From Algorimicrobium algoritergicola (GTDB lineage: Bacteria; Bacteroidota; Bacteroidia; Flavobacteriales; Flavobacteriaceae): DNA of 64,000 nt. Under the pieces are notes generated by a model, which saw nothing but the letters and a program-made list of their open reading frames with translations, searched no databases and was not told where the DNA came from. This document shows, one piece after another, positions 1 to 10,793 of the stretch. A program made the position numbers and the translations under genes. Where the stretch lies: NCBI RefSeq assembly GCF_008086165.1, contig NZ_VSKL01000005.1, positions 62,001-126,000 of the forward strand, written 5' to 3'. Within the stretch, counting starts at the first letter, position 1. Each line of letters opens with the position of its first letter.

Positions 1-1
1 T

Positions 2-784
<783 letters not shown>

Positions 785-807
785 ATAGAACTTTAGATCA
801 TAAAAAA

Positions 808-845
808 TTAACGCGCTTATAAACCAATAAGCGCGTTTTTTCGTT
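808..845 (+). terminator. Intrinsic terminator after gyrB
   Basis: Perfect 10-bp stem (811-820 with 827-836, ACGCGCTTAT/ATAAGCGCGT), 6-base loop, flanked by A and T runs ending in TTTTTTT. It directly follows the gyrB stop. Confidence 0.9.
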
Positions 846-882
846 TATATTGTAAATAAGATCCCTAAAATTGAAAATAATT

Positions 883-1893
883 ATGAAACATATACCTATA
901 TTACTGTTGTTGCTTGCCTCGTCTGGAATATACGCCCAACAAAACATAGACGACTTATTAGCTGCTGGTGTAAATGACGCCAAGCAGTTTAGTAAGGATT
1001 ATTTAGCGCCAGCCACTGAAGGTTTGGTTTATGGTATAAATAATGGTTGGTTTAATCATGGAAAAGGCCAGAAGCAATTTGGTTTTGAAATCGGATTAGT
1101 AGCCAATACCTCTTTTATCGGTTCGGATAAAAAATCGTTTGAAATGCGGGTAAGCGATTATGATAATATACGGTTTCCTGACAATAGTCCATCTAAAATA
1201 GTGGCAACTGCTTTAGGGAATAACGATCCAGATATGGTTGTTATTTTAACCTATGATGATCCTATTTTTGGCAATCAAGAAACAGAAATCACCTTGCCAA
1301 CAGGTTTGGGGTCATCTGATATTAATATAATACCTACCGCTTTTCTTCAGGTTGGTTTTTCACCTTTTAAAGGAACACAATTAAAAGCGCGTTATTTTCC
1401 TAAAATAGAAGTAGACGATGTGAAGACGGGGTTATATGGCATTGGTTTGCAACAGGAATTTACAACTTGGTTGCCAAAAGCAGAATTGTTTCCCGTGGCT
1501 ATTTCAGGCTTAATAGCTTATACACATTTAGATGGTAGCTATGATTTTACAGATGAAGGTATCGTTGAAGGTCAAAATCAACAAATACAAACTCAAGTTA
1601 ATACCATGTTGTACGAACTTATTGCGTCTACTAAATTCAAAGTATTAAACGTTTATGGAGGTCTGGGCTATGTGAGTGGAAAATCTGAAACCGATTTATT
1701 GGGAACCTATGTCGTCTCGGATGGAATTTTGTTTTCAGAATCCATAACAGACCCGTTTTCAATAGAAGAAAAAGTAACAGGTATACGCACTACTTTAGGT
1801 GCTAATTTAAAGCTTGGTATTTTTGTTATAAATGCGGATTATACGTTTGCAGAATTTAATAGTGCAACATTAGGATTACAGCTGTCCTTTTAG
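883..1893 (+). CDS. DUF6588-like secreted/outer membrane protein
   Basis: Protein of unknown function with a clear Sec signal peptide (MKHIPILLLLLASSGIYAQ). The mature part begins with a segment about a gene-poor 'LLAAGVNDAKQFSKDYLAPATEG' type block that I associate with the Bacteroidota family DUF6588, then alternating hydrophobic/polar strands and a C-terminal end in LQLSF, typical of outer-membrane beta barrels. I chose the ATG at 883; the frame opens upstream at a TTG (871), but the ATG gives the better signal peptide start. It stands alone between the gyrB terminator and mdh. Function unknown; the barrel assignment is inferred from strand pattern and terminal aromatic residue. Confidence 0.7.
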   Translation: MKHIPILLLLLASSGIYAQQNIDDLLAAGVNDAKQFSKDYLAPATEGLVYGINNGWFNHGKGQKQFGFEIGLVANTSFIGSDKKSFEMRVSDYDNIRFPDNSPSKIVATALGNNDPDMVVILTYDDPIFGNQETEITLPTGLGSSDINIIPTAFLQVGFSPFKGTQLKARYFPKIEVDDVKTGLYGIGLQQEFTTWLPKAELFPVAISGLIAYTHLDGSYDFTDEGIVEGQNQQIQTQVNTMLYELIASTKFKVLNVYGGLGYVSGKSETDLLGTYVVSDGILFSESITDPFSIEEKVTGIRTTLGANLKLGIFVINADYTFAEFNSATLGLQLSF

Positions 1894-1978
1894 ATTTTAT
1901 TAAATCTTCAAACATATATGGTATAAAAATATTAAATTTGTAAAAATTAATGTTTCACAAATAAAAAATCATATATAC

Positions 1979-2905
1979 ATGAAAGTAACAGTAGTAGGAG
2001 CTGGAGCAGTAGGAGCCAGTTGTGCAGAATACATTGCTATTAAAAATTTCGCATCAGAAGTTGTTCTGTTGGATATTAAAGAAGGTTTTGCTGAAGGTAA
2101 AGCTATGGATTTAATGCAAACAGCATCATTAAACGGATTCGATACAAAAATAACTGGTATTACTAATGATTATTCGGCAACTGCCAATAGTGATATTTGT
2201 GTAATTACCTCTGGTATTCCTAGAAAACCAGGTATGACACGTGAGGAGTTAATCGGAATTAATGCAGGTATTGTAAAGTCGGTTTCTGCTAGTTTAATAG
2301 AGCATTCGCCAGAAACGATAATCATTGTGGTAAGTAACCCAATGGATACGATGGCATATTTAGTTCATAAAACAACCGGTTTACCAAAACACCGTATTAT
2401 TGGAATGGGTGGCGCATTAGATTCGGCACGTTTTAAATACCGTTTAGCAGAAGCTTTAGGAGCACCTATTAGCGATGTGGACGGAATGGTAATTGGAGGT
2501 CATAGTGACACAGGAATGGTGCCATTAACCCGTTTAGCGACACGTAACTCTGTGTTGGTTTCTGAATTTTTATCAGAAGACCGTTTAAACCAAGTATTGG
2601 AAGATACGAAAGTAGGAGGCGCAACCTTAACCAAATTATTAGGAACATCTGCTTGGTATGCACCAGGAGCTGCCGTAAGTGGATTAGTTCAAGCTATTGC
2701 TTGCGATCAGAAAAAAATGTTCCCATGTTCTGTATTACTAGAAGGTGAATATGGTTTAAATGATATTTGTATTGGAGCACCAGTAATTTTAGGTCGCAAC
2801 GGTATTGAAAAAATTGTTGAAATCGAATTGTCAGAGGCTGAAAAAGCGCACATGCAAGAAAGCGCAGAAGGTGTAAGAAAAACAAATGGCCTTTTGGCAT
2901 TATAA
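1979..2905 (+). CDS. mdh: Malate dehydrogenase
   Basis: NAD-dependent oxidation of malate to oxaloacetate in the TCA cycle (cytoplasm). The 308-residue protein has an N-terminal Rossmann motif (VVGAGAVGASCAEYIA), the substrate-binding loop with arginines (GIPRKPGMTREELIGINAGI), VVSNPMDTM, and the catalytic histidine segment GGHSDTGMVPLT. Arg-rather-than-Gln at the substrate specificity loop position supports malate rather than lactate. Length is normal for the LDH-like MDH family (type 3). A TAAATTTG element at 1933-1940 upstream looks like a Bacteroidota -7 box, although I see no matching -33 TTG. Monocistronic or loosely followed by the next gene. Confidence 0.95.
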   Translation: MKVTVVGAGAVGASCAEYIAIKNFASEVVLLDIKEGFAEGKAMDLMQTASLNGFDTKITGITNDYSATANSDICVITSGIPRKPGMTREELIGINAGIVKSVSASLIEHSPETIIIVVSNPMDTMAYLVHKTTGLPKHRIIGMGGALDSARFKYRLAEALGAPISDVDGMVIGGHSDTGMVPLTRLATRNSVLVSEFLSEDRLNQVLEDTKVGGATLTKLLGTSAWYAPGAAVSGLVQAIACDQKKMFPCSVLLEGEYGLNDICIGAPVILGRNGIEKIVEIELSEAEKAHMQESAEGVRKTNGLLAL

Positions 2906-2981
2906 TTGTATAAAATGAAATCCGTTGTTCTAGATTACTAAAACAACTATTAATCAATAAATAATTTAAAAAATAATTCAA

Positions 2982-3644
2982 ATGAAAAAACTAATTTTTG
3001 TTTTAGTATTCGCCATGAGCCTGACAGGTTTTGCACAAGAAGCGATGACTGAAGGTGTAGTTAAATCTAAACAAACCATGTCTAGTGATAACGAGCAAAT
3101 GCAAGCGCAATTGGCTATGGTAGGAGATATTCTTACAACTACGTATTTTAAGTCAGATAAAACACGTTCTGAAACGTTTAACTTAATGTCTGGAAACACC
3201 ACAACTGTTATGAATGGTGAAACCAAAGAAATGTTAACGTTTATGGACAACCAAATGACTGGAAAAAGTTATACGATTTCAGATATGACACCAAGTGAAG
3301 AGGATACAGCAGGTATGAAAGTAGTAAAAGGTGATGAAACCAAAACTATTTTAGGTTATGTGTGCCAAGAATACAATGTGACACTTGAAAAAGAAGGTGC
3401 AACTGTAGCAATGGATATCTATGTAACAGATAAAATTCAAGCTATGAATCCGCAAGTGATCCAAATGGGTGCTCAAATTGATGGATTTCCATTATATATG
3501 AAAATGGATGTAAGTCAAATGGGAATGGCATTAACTATTACAAGTGAAGTTACAGAGATTAATAAAGAAACTGTTTCTGCTGATAAATTTGATATGACAC
3601 CTCCTGAAGGGTACAAAAAAACAGATAAATTAATGGGAATGTAA
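2982..3644 (+). CDS. DUF4412-like secreted protein
   Basis: Exported protein of unknown function, 220 residues. The N-terminus (MKKLIFVLVFAMSLTGFAQ) is a standard signal peptide with AxA-type cleavage. The body matches the pattern of Bacteroidota DUF4412 proteins: an early methionine-rich stretch, the segment ILGYVCQEYNV, and a late EGYKK-type end. Unusually many methionines, several of them in MxxM spacing, may reflect metal or oxidant exposure, but that is speculation. It is probably periplasmic because no retention anchor is visible. Ends at a hairpin terminator. Confidence 0.7.
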   Translation: MKKLIFVLVFAMSLTGFAQEAMTEGVVKSKQTMSSDNEQMQAQLAMVGDILTTTYFKSDKTRSETFNLMSGNTTTVMNGETKEMLTFMDNQMTGKSYTISDMTPSEEDTAGMKVVKGDETKTILGYVCQEYNVTLEKEGATVAMDIYVTDKIQAMNPQVIQMGAQIDGFPLYMKMDVSQMGMALTITSEVTEINKETVSADKFDMTPPEGYKKTDKLMGM

Positions 3645-3665
3645 TTTTCTTAAATTTATAATATT

Positions 3666-3697
3666 GAAAAAACAGCTGAATAAGCTGTTTTTTTTTG
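3666..3697 (+). terminator. Intrinsic terminator after the DUF4412 gene
   Basis: AAAAAACAGCT / AGCTGTTTTTT stem with a short GAATA loop and a long T run (3667-3695). Confidence 0.85.
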
Positions 3698-3728
3698 TTT
3701 AAAAACGAACAGAAACTATGCAAACCTT

Positions 3729-3759
3729 TTGTTAAATCATTATAGAAGATATATATTTG
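3729..3759 (+). promoter_or_regulatory. Bacteroidota-type promoter for secDF
   Basis: A -33 TTG at 3729-3731 and a -7 TATATTTG at 3752-3759 are 20 bp apart, which matches the known Bacteroidetes housekeeping sigma consensus (TTG, 19-20 bp, TAnnTTTG). The start codon of secDF follows 44 bp downstream. Confidence 0.65.
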
Positions 3760-3803
3760 CTCGTTTTTAAAAATATCAACAATAAATTATAATTTGACAC
3801 ATA

Positions 3804-6767
3804 ATGCAAAATAAAGGATTAGTAAAACTGTTTGCAATTTTGTTTGGACTGGTAAGTATTTACCAGTTGTCTTTCACTTTTAAGGCAAATAGTATTGACA
3901 ACCAAGCTACGGCGTATGCAAATGGCGATGAGGTAAAAGAGCGCAAATATTTGGATTCTCTTGATAATGAGGAGGTTTATAACTTGGGTGTAGCTAGCTA
4001 TAACTATTCAGAGGTTAAAGAAAATGCCATGAACCTTGGTTTGGATTTAAAAGGTGGTGTTAGTGTTATTCTTCAGATATCTGTAAAAGATATTTTAAAA
4101 GGATTGGCTAATTACAGTAAAAATCCAGTTTTCAATCAAGCATTAGAAAATGCAGATGAAGCACAAAAGAATAGTCAAAATACATTTGTTGAAGACTTTT
4201 TCCTAGAATTTGATAAAATTAAAGGCGATACTAAATTAGCGTCCCCAGATATTTTCTATACACGCGCACTTGATGGCGAAATAGAAGGTAACATGACAGA
4301 TTCTGATGTAAAACCTATTATAGAACGTAAAATTGACGAATCTATCATTTCTGCTTTCGAAGTACTGCGTAAACGTATTGATGAGTTTGGTGTAACATCA
4401 CCAAGTATTCAACGTTTAGGTAATACAGGTCGTATTTTAGTAGAACTTCCAGGTGTTAAAGACAAGGAACGTGCTCTTAAATTATTACAAAGTACAGCGC
4501 AATTAGAATTTTGGGAAGTATCGAAACGTGATTTATTTGGACAATTCTTATTTGATGCTAATAACCTTCTTAAAGAATTAGAAGCACCAAAAACAGAAGA
4601 TGTTGCTGAAACAGAGCCTCAAGATTCTGAAGATACGGCTATTGAAGATTTATTAGGAGCAGATCCAGATTCTACAGCTACAGAAATTAATCCATTACGT
4701 GATTTATTATTCCAATCTCAAAACCCAGCTACCATTGCTATGGTAAACCTTAGGGATAGAGATAAAGTATTGGGGTATTTAAACATGCCTCAAGTAAGAT
4801 CATTATTACCTGGCGAACAACGTTTTGTTAAGTTCGCGTTTGGAAAGCCTGCAAAGGATAGTGAAGTTGTTGAATTATATGCTTTAGAAGGCAACAGAGA
4901 TAACGTACCACAATTAAGTGGAGCTGTTGTTACTGATGCACGTCAAGAGTACGATCCAATGGGTAAACCAACGGTTTCAATGGTCATGAACTCTAAAGGT
5001 GCTAAAATCTGGGAAGAAATGACCGGTAAAGCATTTACGCAAGGTTCTAATATTGCTATTGTTTTAGATAATGTTGTGTACTCGGCTCCTGGTGTATCTA
5101 CAGGTCCAATTTCTGGTGGTAACTCATCGATCTCTGGTAACTTTACATTAAATGAAGCAACGGATTTAGCAAACGTTTTACGTGCTGGTAAATTACCAGC
5201 TTCAGCCGATATTATTCAAGGTGAAGTTGTTGGGCCATCATTAGGTCAAGAAGCTATTGAAAGTGGTCAAAATTCATTCCTTATTGCATTAGCTTTAGTA
5301 TTGGTTTGGATGTTCCTTTACTACGGTAAGGCAGGTCTATTTGCTGATATTGCCATGATGTTTAATATTCTATTAATCTTTGGTGTATTATCAGGATTAG
5401 GTGCTGTATTAACATTACCTGGTATTGCTGGTATTGTTTTAACGATTGGTATGTCTGTGGATGCAAACGTACTTATCTTTGAGCGTATTCGAGAAGAAAT
5501 TGCTAAAGGTAAAGGCCTGAAAGAATCTATTAATGATGGTTTTAGTAATGCATTGTCTTCTATTTTAGATGCCAACATTACAACAGGTTTAACGGCTTTA
5601 ATTTTATTCATATTCGGAACAGGTCCTATTAAAGGATTTGCTACAACCTTATTAATTGGTATTGCAACCTCTTTATTCACGGCAATCTTTATTACAAGAT
5701 TATTAGTGGATTGGTATGCTAACAAAAACGGAAATTTAGATTTCTCTACAGCAATTACTAAAAATCTTTTCAGAAATATCAATATCAATTTCTTAAAGAA
5801 ACGTAAAGTTGCTTATATCATTTCAACGGTTGCTATTCTTGTTAGTTTAGGATCTTTATTTACAAATGGTCTAGATCAAGGTGTAGATTTTGTTGGAGGT
5901 AGAACCTATCAAGTGCGTTTTGCAGAACCTGTTAGCGCTAACGAAATTTCAGAAACTTTAGCAGATGCCTTTGGTAGTGCCGAAGCGAAAACGTTTGGTA
6001 ATTCAAATCAATTGAAAATAACGACTAAGTATAAAGTAAACGAAACAGATAATGCTATTGATGAGGAAATCAGAAATACATTATTCACAGAGTTACAACC
6101 TTATATGCCAGGTCTTACTTACGATGAGTTTATTAGTGATGACCAAGGTAAAACAGTTGGTTTAATGAAATACTATAAAGTGAGTCCTACCATTGCTGAT
6201 GATATTAAAAAATCATCTATATGGGCAATTTTTGGATCATTAGTAGTTGTATTCTTATATATCTTAATCCGATTTAAAAGATGGCAATTCTCATTGGGTG
6301 CGGTTGCGGCTGTATTCCATGATGTATTAATTTTATTAGGTGTTTTCTCTTTAACGTATAAGTACATGCCATTTAGTATGGAAATAGATCAAGCATTTAT
6401 TGCGGCTATCCTTACGGTTATTGGTTACTCGTTAAATGATACGGTAGTTGTATTTGATAGAATTCGTGAATTCTTTAATGAACATACAAGCTGGCCATTT
6501 AATAAAGTAATTAATGTGTCATTAAGTAGTACATTAAGTAGAACATTAAATACCTCTTTAACAACATTAGTGGTATTATTATCCATCTTCATTTTTGGTG
6601 GTGATTCTATTAGAGGCTTTATGTTTGCATTAATTGTTGGTGTTATAGTAGGTACCTACTCATCATTATTTATAGCAACACCTTTAATGTATGATGCTGT
6701 TAAAAAAGGCGATGCTGCCAATGCATTAAAAGAAAAAGAGAAAGTAGAAGAAGCGGAAATTGCTTAA
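3804..6767 (+). CDS. secDF: Protein translocase SecDF fusion
   Basis: Inner-membrane RND-type subunit that uses the proton motive force to help complete Sec-dependent export. At 987 residues it joins SecD and SecF in one chain, the normal form in Bacteroidota. The N-terminal half carries the LGLDLKGGVSVIL motif, a large periplasmic P1 region with an acidic low-complexity stretch near residues 265-290, and the membrane block GIVLTIGMSVDANVLIFERIREE. The second half starts near residue 650 with the SecF motif GVDFVGGRTYQVRF and has AAILTVIGYSLNDTVVVFDRIRE. An acidic/lysine-rich cytoplasmic tail closes it. It has its own promoter and a terminator. Confidence 0.97.
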   Translation: MQNKGLVKLFAILFGLVSIYQLSFTFKANSIDNQATAYANGDEVKERKYLDSLDNEEVYNLGVASYNYSEVKENAMNLGLDLKGGVSVILQISVKDILKGLANYSKNPVFNQALENADEAQKNSQNTFVEDFFLEFDKIKGDTKLASPDIFYTRALDGEIEGNMTDSDVKPIIERKIDESIISAFEVLRKRIDEFGVTSPSIQRLGNTGRILVELPGVKDKERALKLLQSTAQLEFWEVSKRDLFGQFLFDANNLLKELEAPKTEDVAETEPQDSEDTAIEDLLGADPDSTATEINPLRDLLFQSQNPATIAMVNLRDRDKVLGYLNMPQVRSLLPGEQRFVKFAFGKPAKDSEVVELYALEGNRDNVPQLSGAVVTDARQEYDPMGKPTVSMVMNSKGAKIWEEMTGKAFTQGSNIAIVLDNVVYSAPGVSTGPISGGNSSISGNFTLNEATDLANVLRAGKLPASADIIQGEVVGPSLGQEAIESGQNSFLIALALVLVWMFLYYGKAGLFADIAMMFNILLIFGVLSGLGAVLTLPGIAGIVLTIGMSVDANVLIFERIREEIAKGKGLKESINDGFSNALSSILDANITTGLTALILFIFGTGPIKGFATTLLIGIATSLFTAIFITRLLVDWYANKNGNLDFSTAITKNLFRNININFLKKRKVAYIISTVAILVSLGSLFTNGLDQGVDFVGGRTYQVRFAEPVSANEISETLADAFGSAEAKTFGNSNQLKITTKYKVNETDNAIDEEIRNTLFTELQPYMPGLTYDEFISDDQGKTVGLMKYYKVSPTIADDIKKSSIWAIFGSLVVVFLYILIRFKRWQFSLGAVAAVFHDVLILLGVFSLTYKYMPFSMEIDQAFIAAILTVIGYSLNDTVVVFDRIREFFNEHTSWPFNKVINVSLSSTLSRTLNTSLTTLVVLLSIFIFGGDSIRGFMFALIVGVIVGTYSSLFIATPLMYDAVKKGDAANALKEKEKVEEAEIA

Positions 6768-6787
6768 TCTATAAATTTAAATATATT

Positions 6788-6826
6788 AAAAAGCCTTTTT
6801 GATTCACTTCAAAAAGGCTTTTTTTA
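6788..6826 (+). terminator. Intrinsic terminator after secDF
   Basis: Stem AAGCCTTTTT (6791-6800) with AAAAAGGCTT (6811-6820), loop GATTCACTTC, followed by a T run. Confidence 0.88.
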
Positions 6827-7149
6827 TGGGTTCATATTTCTATTTTAATATACTATCTGAATTACCAATTATTATGTTAATAATCTCTCTTTCATATAAC
6901 ATACCAATTTATTAATTCATGGTCACACGGATAAGTAGCTTGGAGAGCACCCAAAGATTTTATATATATAAAAAGACCTAACAGGTTTTTAAAACCTGTT
7001 AGGTCTAATAGAAGTCATTAAATAGTAACCCTCAAAACAGAATAAAAATATAGCTGTTTTTAATTTACAATATGGTTAGGTCTATATAAAGAGCGCTAAA
7101 ATAGTGTCTCAAAAAAAGATGTAATTTGAACTTATATTAAAGATTAATA
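6827..7149. other. Intergenic region with one perfect hairpin, no gene seen
   Basis: AT-rich spacer between the convergent secDF and DUF192 genes. I see no credible open reading frame. It contains the perfect inverted repeat listed separately (6974-7006). A short stretch around 6933-6956 weakly resembles a tRNA D-arm, but nothing else of a tRNA is present. Confidence 0.6.
6974..7006. repeat. Perfect 16-bp inverted repeat (REP-like hairpin)
   Basis: AGACCTAACAGGTTTT (6974-6989) is followed by one T and its exact reverse complement (6991-7006). The near-zero loop in DNA and the GC-rich outer stem, without a following T run, make it look more like a dispersed palindromic repeat than a terminator. 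From memory, similar ACCTGTTAGGTCT palindromes occur in other flavobacteria; this was not checked. Confidence 0.75.
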
Positions 7150-7647
7150 TTAGTTAGTTTTGGAAAACGTCATCTTATCTCCAACCTCTAAATTCCATTT
7201 TTTAACCAATCCAGCATTAACCTCTAAAACATATTTGGCTGCGGCATTGGATGGCAAAGAGCCTTCATTAAATGGTTGTGCATTTTCCTGAAAACTAACC
7301 ACATTTTTATTGGTGTCTAAATAAATAAGATCTAAAGCAAAACGGGTGTTTTTCATGTAGAATGAACGTGGTTGTTCGTTAGGGAAAATAAATAACATAC
7401 CACGATTCGCCTTCATGGATTCCCGATACATTAATCCGGTTTGGGTTTCAAATTCGTTATCAGCAATTTCAATATCTAATGTAGAAACAACCGAATCGTT
7501 GGTTGTTTTTATAAGCTGTAGCGTGCCTTCTTTCTTAAAAGTGACTTTAGCTTGTTTGGGTTTTTTGGGTTCTTCTTTACAAGAGGTTAAAGCCAAAATA
7601 AATAATGTTGCAGATAAACAAACAATTTTAAAATAAGAACGTATCAT
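7150..7647 (-). CDS. DUF192 family lipoprotein
   Basis: Small exported protein of the DUF192 family, whose members are widespread in bacteria and archaea and have no firm function. The signal peptide ends in LALTSC, a lipobox, so it is probably a lipoprotein. The family core is visible: an early METGLMYRESM-like segment (here TQTGLMYRESM), RGMLFIFPNEQPRSFYMKNT, LDLIYLDTNKNVV and the C-terminal VLEVNAGLVKKWNLEVGD block. It lies 5 bp after lgt on the same strand, so the enzyme that lipidates lipoproteins and this lipoprotein are probably cotranscribed. Confidence 0.85.
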   Translation of the reverse strand: MIRSYFKIVCLSATLFILALTSCKEEPKKPKQAKVTFKKEGTLQLIKTTNDSVVSTLDIEIADNEFETQTGLMYRESMKANRGMLFIFPNEQPRSFYMKNTRFALDLIYLDTNKNVVSFQENAQPFNEGSLPSNAAAKYVLEVNAGLVKKWNLEVGDKMTFSKTN

Positions 7648-7652
7648 AGAAA

Positions 7653-8579
7653 CTAGCTACTGGTTTTCGGTTTATACATAAACATAAAATAGAGTCCAAT
7701 TAATATAAATGGAACACTTAACATTTGCCCTGTATTTAATCCCAGGAACGTAATATACTCATCGCCTTGTGGTTCTTTTACAAACTCTACAAAGAAGCGA
7801 ATGGTCCATAATAACACTAAAAACAGTCCAAATAAGTAGCCACTTTGTTGTCCTTTATTGGTTTTCTGATAAATAAACCAAAGGATCAGAAAAACGAATA
7901 TATAACAAAACGATTCATATAATTGTGCTGGATGACGAACAGGAACCGCATCTAATAGATGTTGAAACTGCGGATTGTTAGTCACGGCCGCATATGCTTC
8001 TTTATAGTTTTCAATACCAGTTTCAGCTACAATCTGTCGCTTGCTATAATAATCTTGAACAAAACGAACACCTAAAGGTGAATCGGTTATTTTTCCTATA
8101 ATTTCAGAATTAATAAAGTTACCAATTCTGATAAAAACAGCACCAGAAGCAACGGATATCACCACGCGATCTAAAATCCACATCAGTGATTTGTATTTGT
8201 ATTTTCTTCGATATAAATACATACCTATTATAATTCCAATAGCGGCACCATGACTAGCTAATCCTTGAAAACCGGTAAATTGAAAACCACCTTTAAAACT
8301 AAATGGCAAAAAGATGCTAAAGAAATCTTCTGAAATCAATTCCGATTGGTAAAAAAGCACATGACCTAATCTGGCACCAAGCATGGTGGCCAAAACGGTA
8401 TATATAAAAAGAGGGTCTAAATAATCTAGATTAACGTTCTCTTTAAGAAAAATACGCTTCATGATTTGAAAACCTAATAGGAAGGCAACAATCCACATGA
8501 CACTATAAAAGTGTAATTCGAAAATTCCGAAAAGATCTAATCCCGTTATTGGGTTCCAATCAAATTGTAGTAAAAACAT
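7653..8579 (-). CDS. lgt: Prolipoprotein diacylglyceryl transferase
   Basis: Inner-membrane enzyme that transfers diacylglycerol from phosphatidylglycerol to the lipobox cysteine of prolipoproteins, the first step of lipoprotein maturation. The 308-residue sequence has multiple membrane segments and the family signature RIGNFINSEIIG with its essential arginine, the ASHGAAIG histidine block and HPAQLYES near the C-terminus. Length is normal for Bacteroidota, slightly long in the loop after the signature. Followed closely by the DUF192 lipoprotein gene. Confidence 0.96.
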   Translation of the reverse strand: MFLLQFDWNPITGLDLFGIFELHFYSVMWIVAFLLGFQIMKRIFLKENVNLDYLDPLFIYTVLATMLGARLGHVLFYQSELISEDFFSIFLPFSFKGGFQFTGFQGLASHGAAIGIIIGMYLYRRKYKYKSLMWILDRVVISVASGAVFIRIGNFINSEIIGKITDSPLGVRFVQDYYSKRQIVAETGIENYKEAYAAVTNNPQFQHLLDAVPVRHPAQLYESFCYIFVFLILWFIYQKTNKGQQSGYLFGLFLVLLWTIRFFVEFVKEPQGDEYITFLGLNTGQMLSVPFILIGLYFMFMYKPKTSS

Positions 8580-8809
8580 ATGTCATCGTTTGTGTGCGTA
8601 AATATATGCAATTGGAAATGGATACGAAAGCAACAACTTATAATGAAATGTTATTTTTTAATTGATTTTGTCATATAGCAGGACGTATGATTGTGGCAAC
8701 TTTCTTACTAATTTTGGAACATGAGGAGAGATTCATCATGGCGTTCTGAATGACATTTTGCTTTTCAATTTCTCCCAATTGCTATCGGGATTCAACTTCA
8801 ACTTCAATT

Positions 8810-9049
8810 TCAAACGTCCTCCTTTCCCGGAACTGGATCAAATCCAGAACGTCCCCATGGATGACAACTAAAAATCCTAATAACCGCCAATTTCCCACCT
8901 TTAAAAAAACCATGTTTCTCCAATGCCTCTTTTGCATAATGTGAACAGGTAGGTTGAAACCGACACGTAGAAGGTGTCAATGGCGAAATTAAGATTTGAT
9001 AAATCTTAATTATTAAAAGAAATGGATATGTGAGTATTTTTTTTAGCAA
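8810..9049 (-). CDS. yidD: Membrane protein insertion efficiency factor YidD
   Basis: Small membrane-associated protein (79 residues) thought to assist YidC/Sec-dependent membrane protein insertion. It shows the complete family pattern: an N-terminal amphipathic hydrophobic stretch ([13 protein letters not shown]), then [27 protein letters not shown] with conserved cysteines, and [13 protein letters not shown]. It lies apart from rnpA/rpmH, as is common in Bacteroidota. The 200 bases upstream (to 9248) contain no gene. Confidence 0.93.
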   Translation of the reverse strand: MLKKILTYPFLLIIKIYQILISPLTPSTCRFQPTCSHYAKEALEKHGFFKGGKLAVIRIFSCHPWGRSGFDPVPGKEDV

Positions 9050-9248
9050 AATTTGCTGATAGTTTGTTTGTTGTTAAGTTGTTTGTTGTGTAAAACTGAC
9101 AAAAGTTATTTCATGTAAAGCAATGGCTGGATAATTCTGTCAACGAGTTAAATCTATTTAGAAGATTATCAAATCTAAATTAAATAGCTCCAAAACAAAA
9201 AAACGCATAACAGTGAGCTACAACTGAACAATAAACGCATCACGGTCT

Positions 9249-10727
9249 CTAATATGAAAAGGTCGTTCCTTCACGACTATCATTTAATTGAATTCCAGCT
9301 TCAGCTAATTCATCACGAATTTGGTCTGATAATGCAAAATCCTTATTCGCACGTGCTTCTTGGCGTAATTTAATGAGTAATTCCACAGCACCTGATAATT
9401 TATCAGACGAGTTATCAGCTTTCTTCGAGTTTTTTAAACCTAAAACATCAAAAATAAAAGCGTGTATAGTTGTTTTAAGCATCTCTAAATCCGTAGCAGT
9501 AATCGTTGCTGAACCATCATGAATTTGATTAATAAACTTGACCGATTCAAATAAATGAGCAATAAGAATTGGCGTATTAAAATCGTCATTCATAGCATCA
9601 TAACAAAATTGTTTCCATTTGGAAATGTCCTGTGTAGATGTGGTAGATTCTTTTAATAGTTCCAATAAATTAACAGCATCCATGAGTCGCTTAAACCCTT
9701 TTTCACTAGAGTCAAGGCCTGCATCGGTTAAATCTAAAACACTTCTATAAGACGCTTGCATCATAAAAAACCGAATAACACTTGGGCTGTAGGCTTTGGA
9801 CATGATATCATTATCGCCAGAAAGTAATTCAGCCGGATTGATATAGTTACCCGTTGATTTGCTCATTCTTGCACCATTCAATTCTAGCATATTAGCATGC
9901 ATCCAATATTTTACGGGCGTTTGACCTTTAGCAGCTTGATTTTGTGCAATTTCACATTCGTGATGTGGGAACTTTAAGTCCATTCCGCCACCATGAATAT
10001 CAAAATAATCACCAAGATATTTGGTGCTCATGGCAGTACATTCTAAATGCCACCCTGGGAAACCATCGCTCCAAGGAGATGGCCAACGCATAATATGAGC
10101 TGGTTCTGCTTTTTTCCAAAGTGCAAAATCTTGAGGATTCTTTTTGTCACTTTGTCCATCAAGCGCACGTGTATTATGAATTAAATCTTCTAATTTTCGT
10201 TTGCTTAAAATACCGTATTCATTAGACTCATTATATTTATGAACATCAAAATAAACCGAACCGTTTACCACATAAGCAAAACCGTTATCTATAATAGATT
10301 GAATGAGTTCTATCTGCTCAATAATATGACCCGTTGCGGTTGGCTCTATACTAGGCGGTAAAAAGTTAAACGTATTCAATACATTATGAAAATCAACCGT
10401 ATACCGTTGAACAATTTCCATGGGTTCAATAGCTTCTAAACGTGCTTTTTTAGTGATTTTATCTTCACCAACATCGGCATCATTTTCTAAATGACCAGCA
10501 TCTGTAATATTACGGACATAGCGCACTTTAAAGCCCAAATGTTGGAGGTATCGAAAAATCATATCGAAAGACATAAACGTTCGTACATTTCCTAAATGGA
10601 CATTACTATAAACCGTTGGGCCACAAACGTACATGCCAACATAACCATCGGTGATGGATTTAAACGTTTCTTTTTCACCACTTAATGTGTTGTAAATTTT
10701 TATGTTTTGTTGGTTGTATAATTGCAT
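9249..10727 (-). CDS. cysS: Cysteinyl-tRNA synthetase
   Basis: Class I aminoacyl-tRNA synthetase that charges tRNA-Cys. The HIGH-type motif is in [17 protein letters not shown], the zinc-binding residues include the early CGPT cysteine and the HHECEIAQ block, and the KMSKS equivalent is RMSKSTGNY. 492 residues is the usual length, including the C-terminal DALR helical domain. The next upstream gene on the same strand is a four-helix-bundle protein 66 bp away. Confidence 0.97.
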   Translation of the reverse strand: MQLYNQQNIKIYNTLSGEKETFKSITDGYVGMYVCGPTVYSNVHLGNVRTFMSFDMIFRYLQHLGFKVRYVRNITDAGHLENDADVGEDKITKKARLEAIEPMEIVQRYTVDFHNVLNTFNFLPPSIEPTATGHIIEQIELIQSIIDNGFAYVVNGSVYFDVHKYNESNEYGILSKRKLEDLIHNTRALDGQSDKKNPQDFALWKKAEPAHIMRWPSPWSDGFPGWHLECTAMSTKYLGDYFDIHGGGMDLKFPHHECEIAQNQAAKGQTPVKYWMHANMLELNGARMSKSTGNYINPAELLSGDNDIMSKAYSPSVIRFFMMQASYRSVLDLTDAGLDSSEKGFKRLMDAVNLLELLKESTTSTQDISKWKQFCYDAMNDDFNTPILIAHLFESVKFINQIHDGSATITATDLEMLKTTIHAFIFDVLGLKNSKKADNSSDKLSGAVELLIKLRQEARANKDFALSDQIRDELAEAGIQLNDSREGTTFSY

Positions 10728-10793
10728 GTTTTGTTGTTTGGTGTTTGTCGTAGAGTTGTTAAGTTGACTTGTCTTCGGCTAGAAAAGTTTATT

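Noticed and set aside
6933-6956. tRNA D-arm-like stretch
   Set aside because: No anticodon or T arm nearby; likely coincidence.
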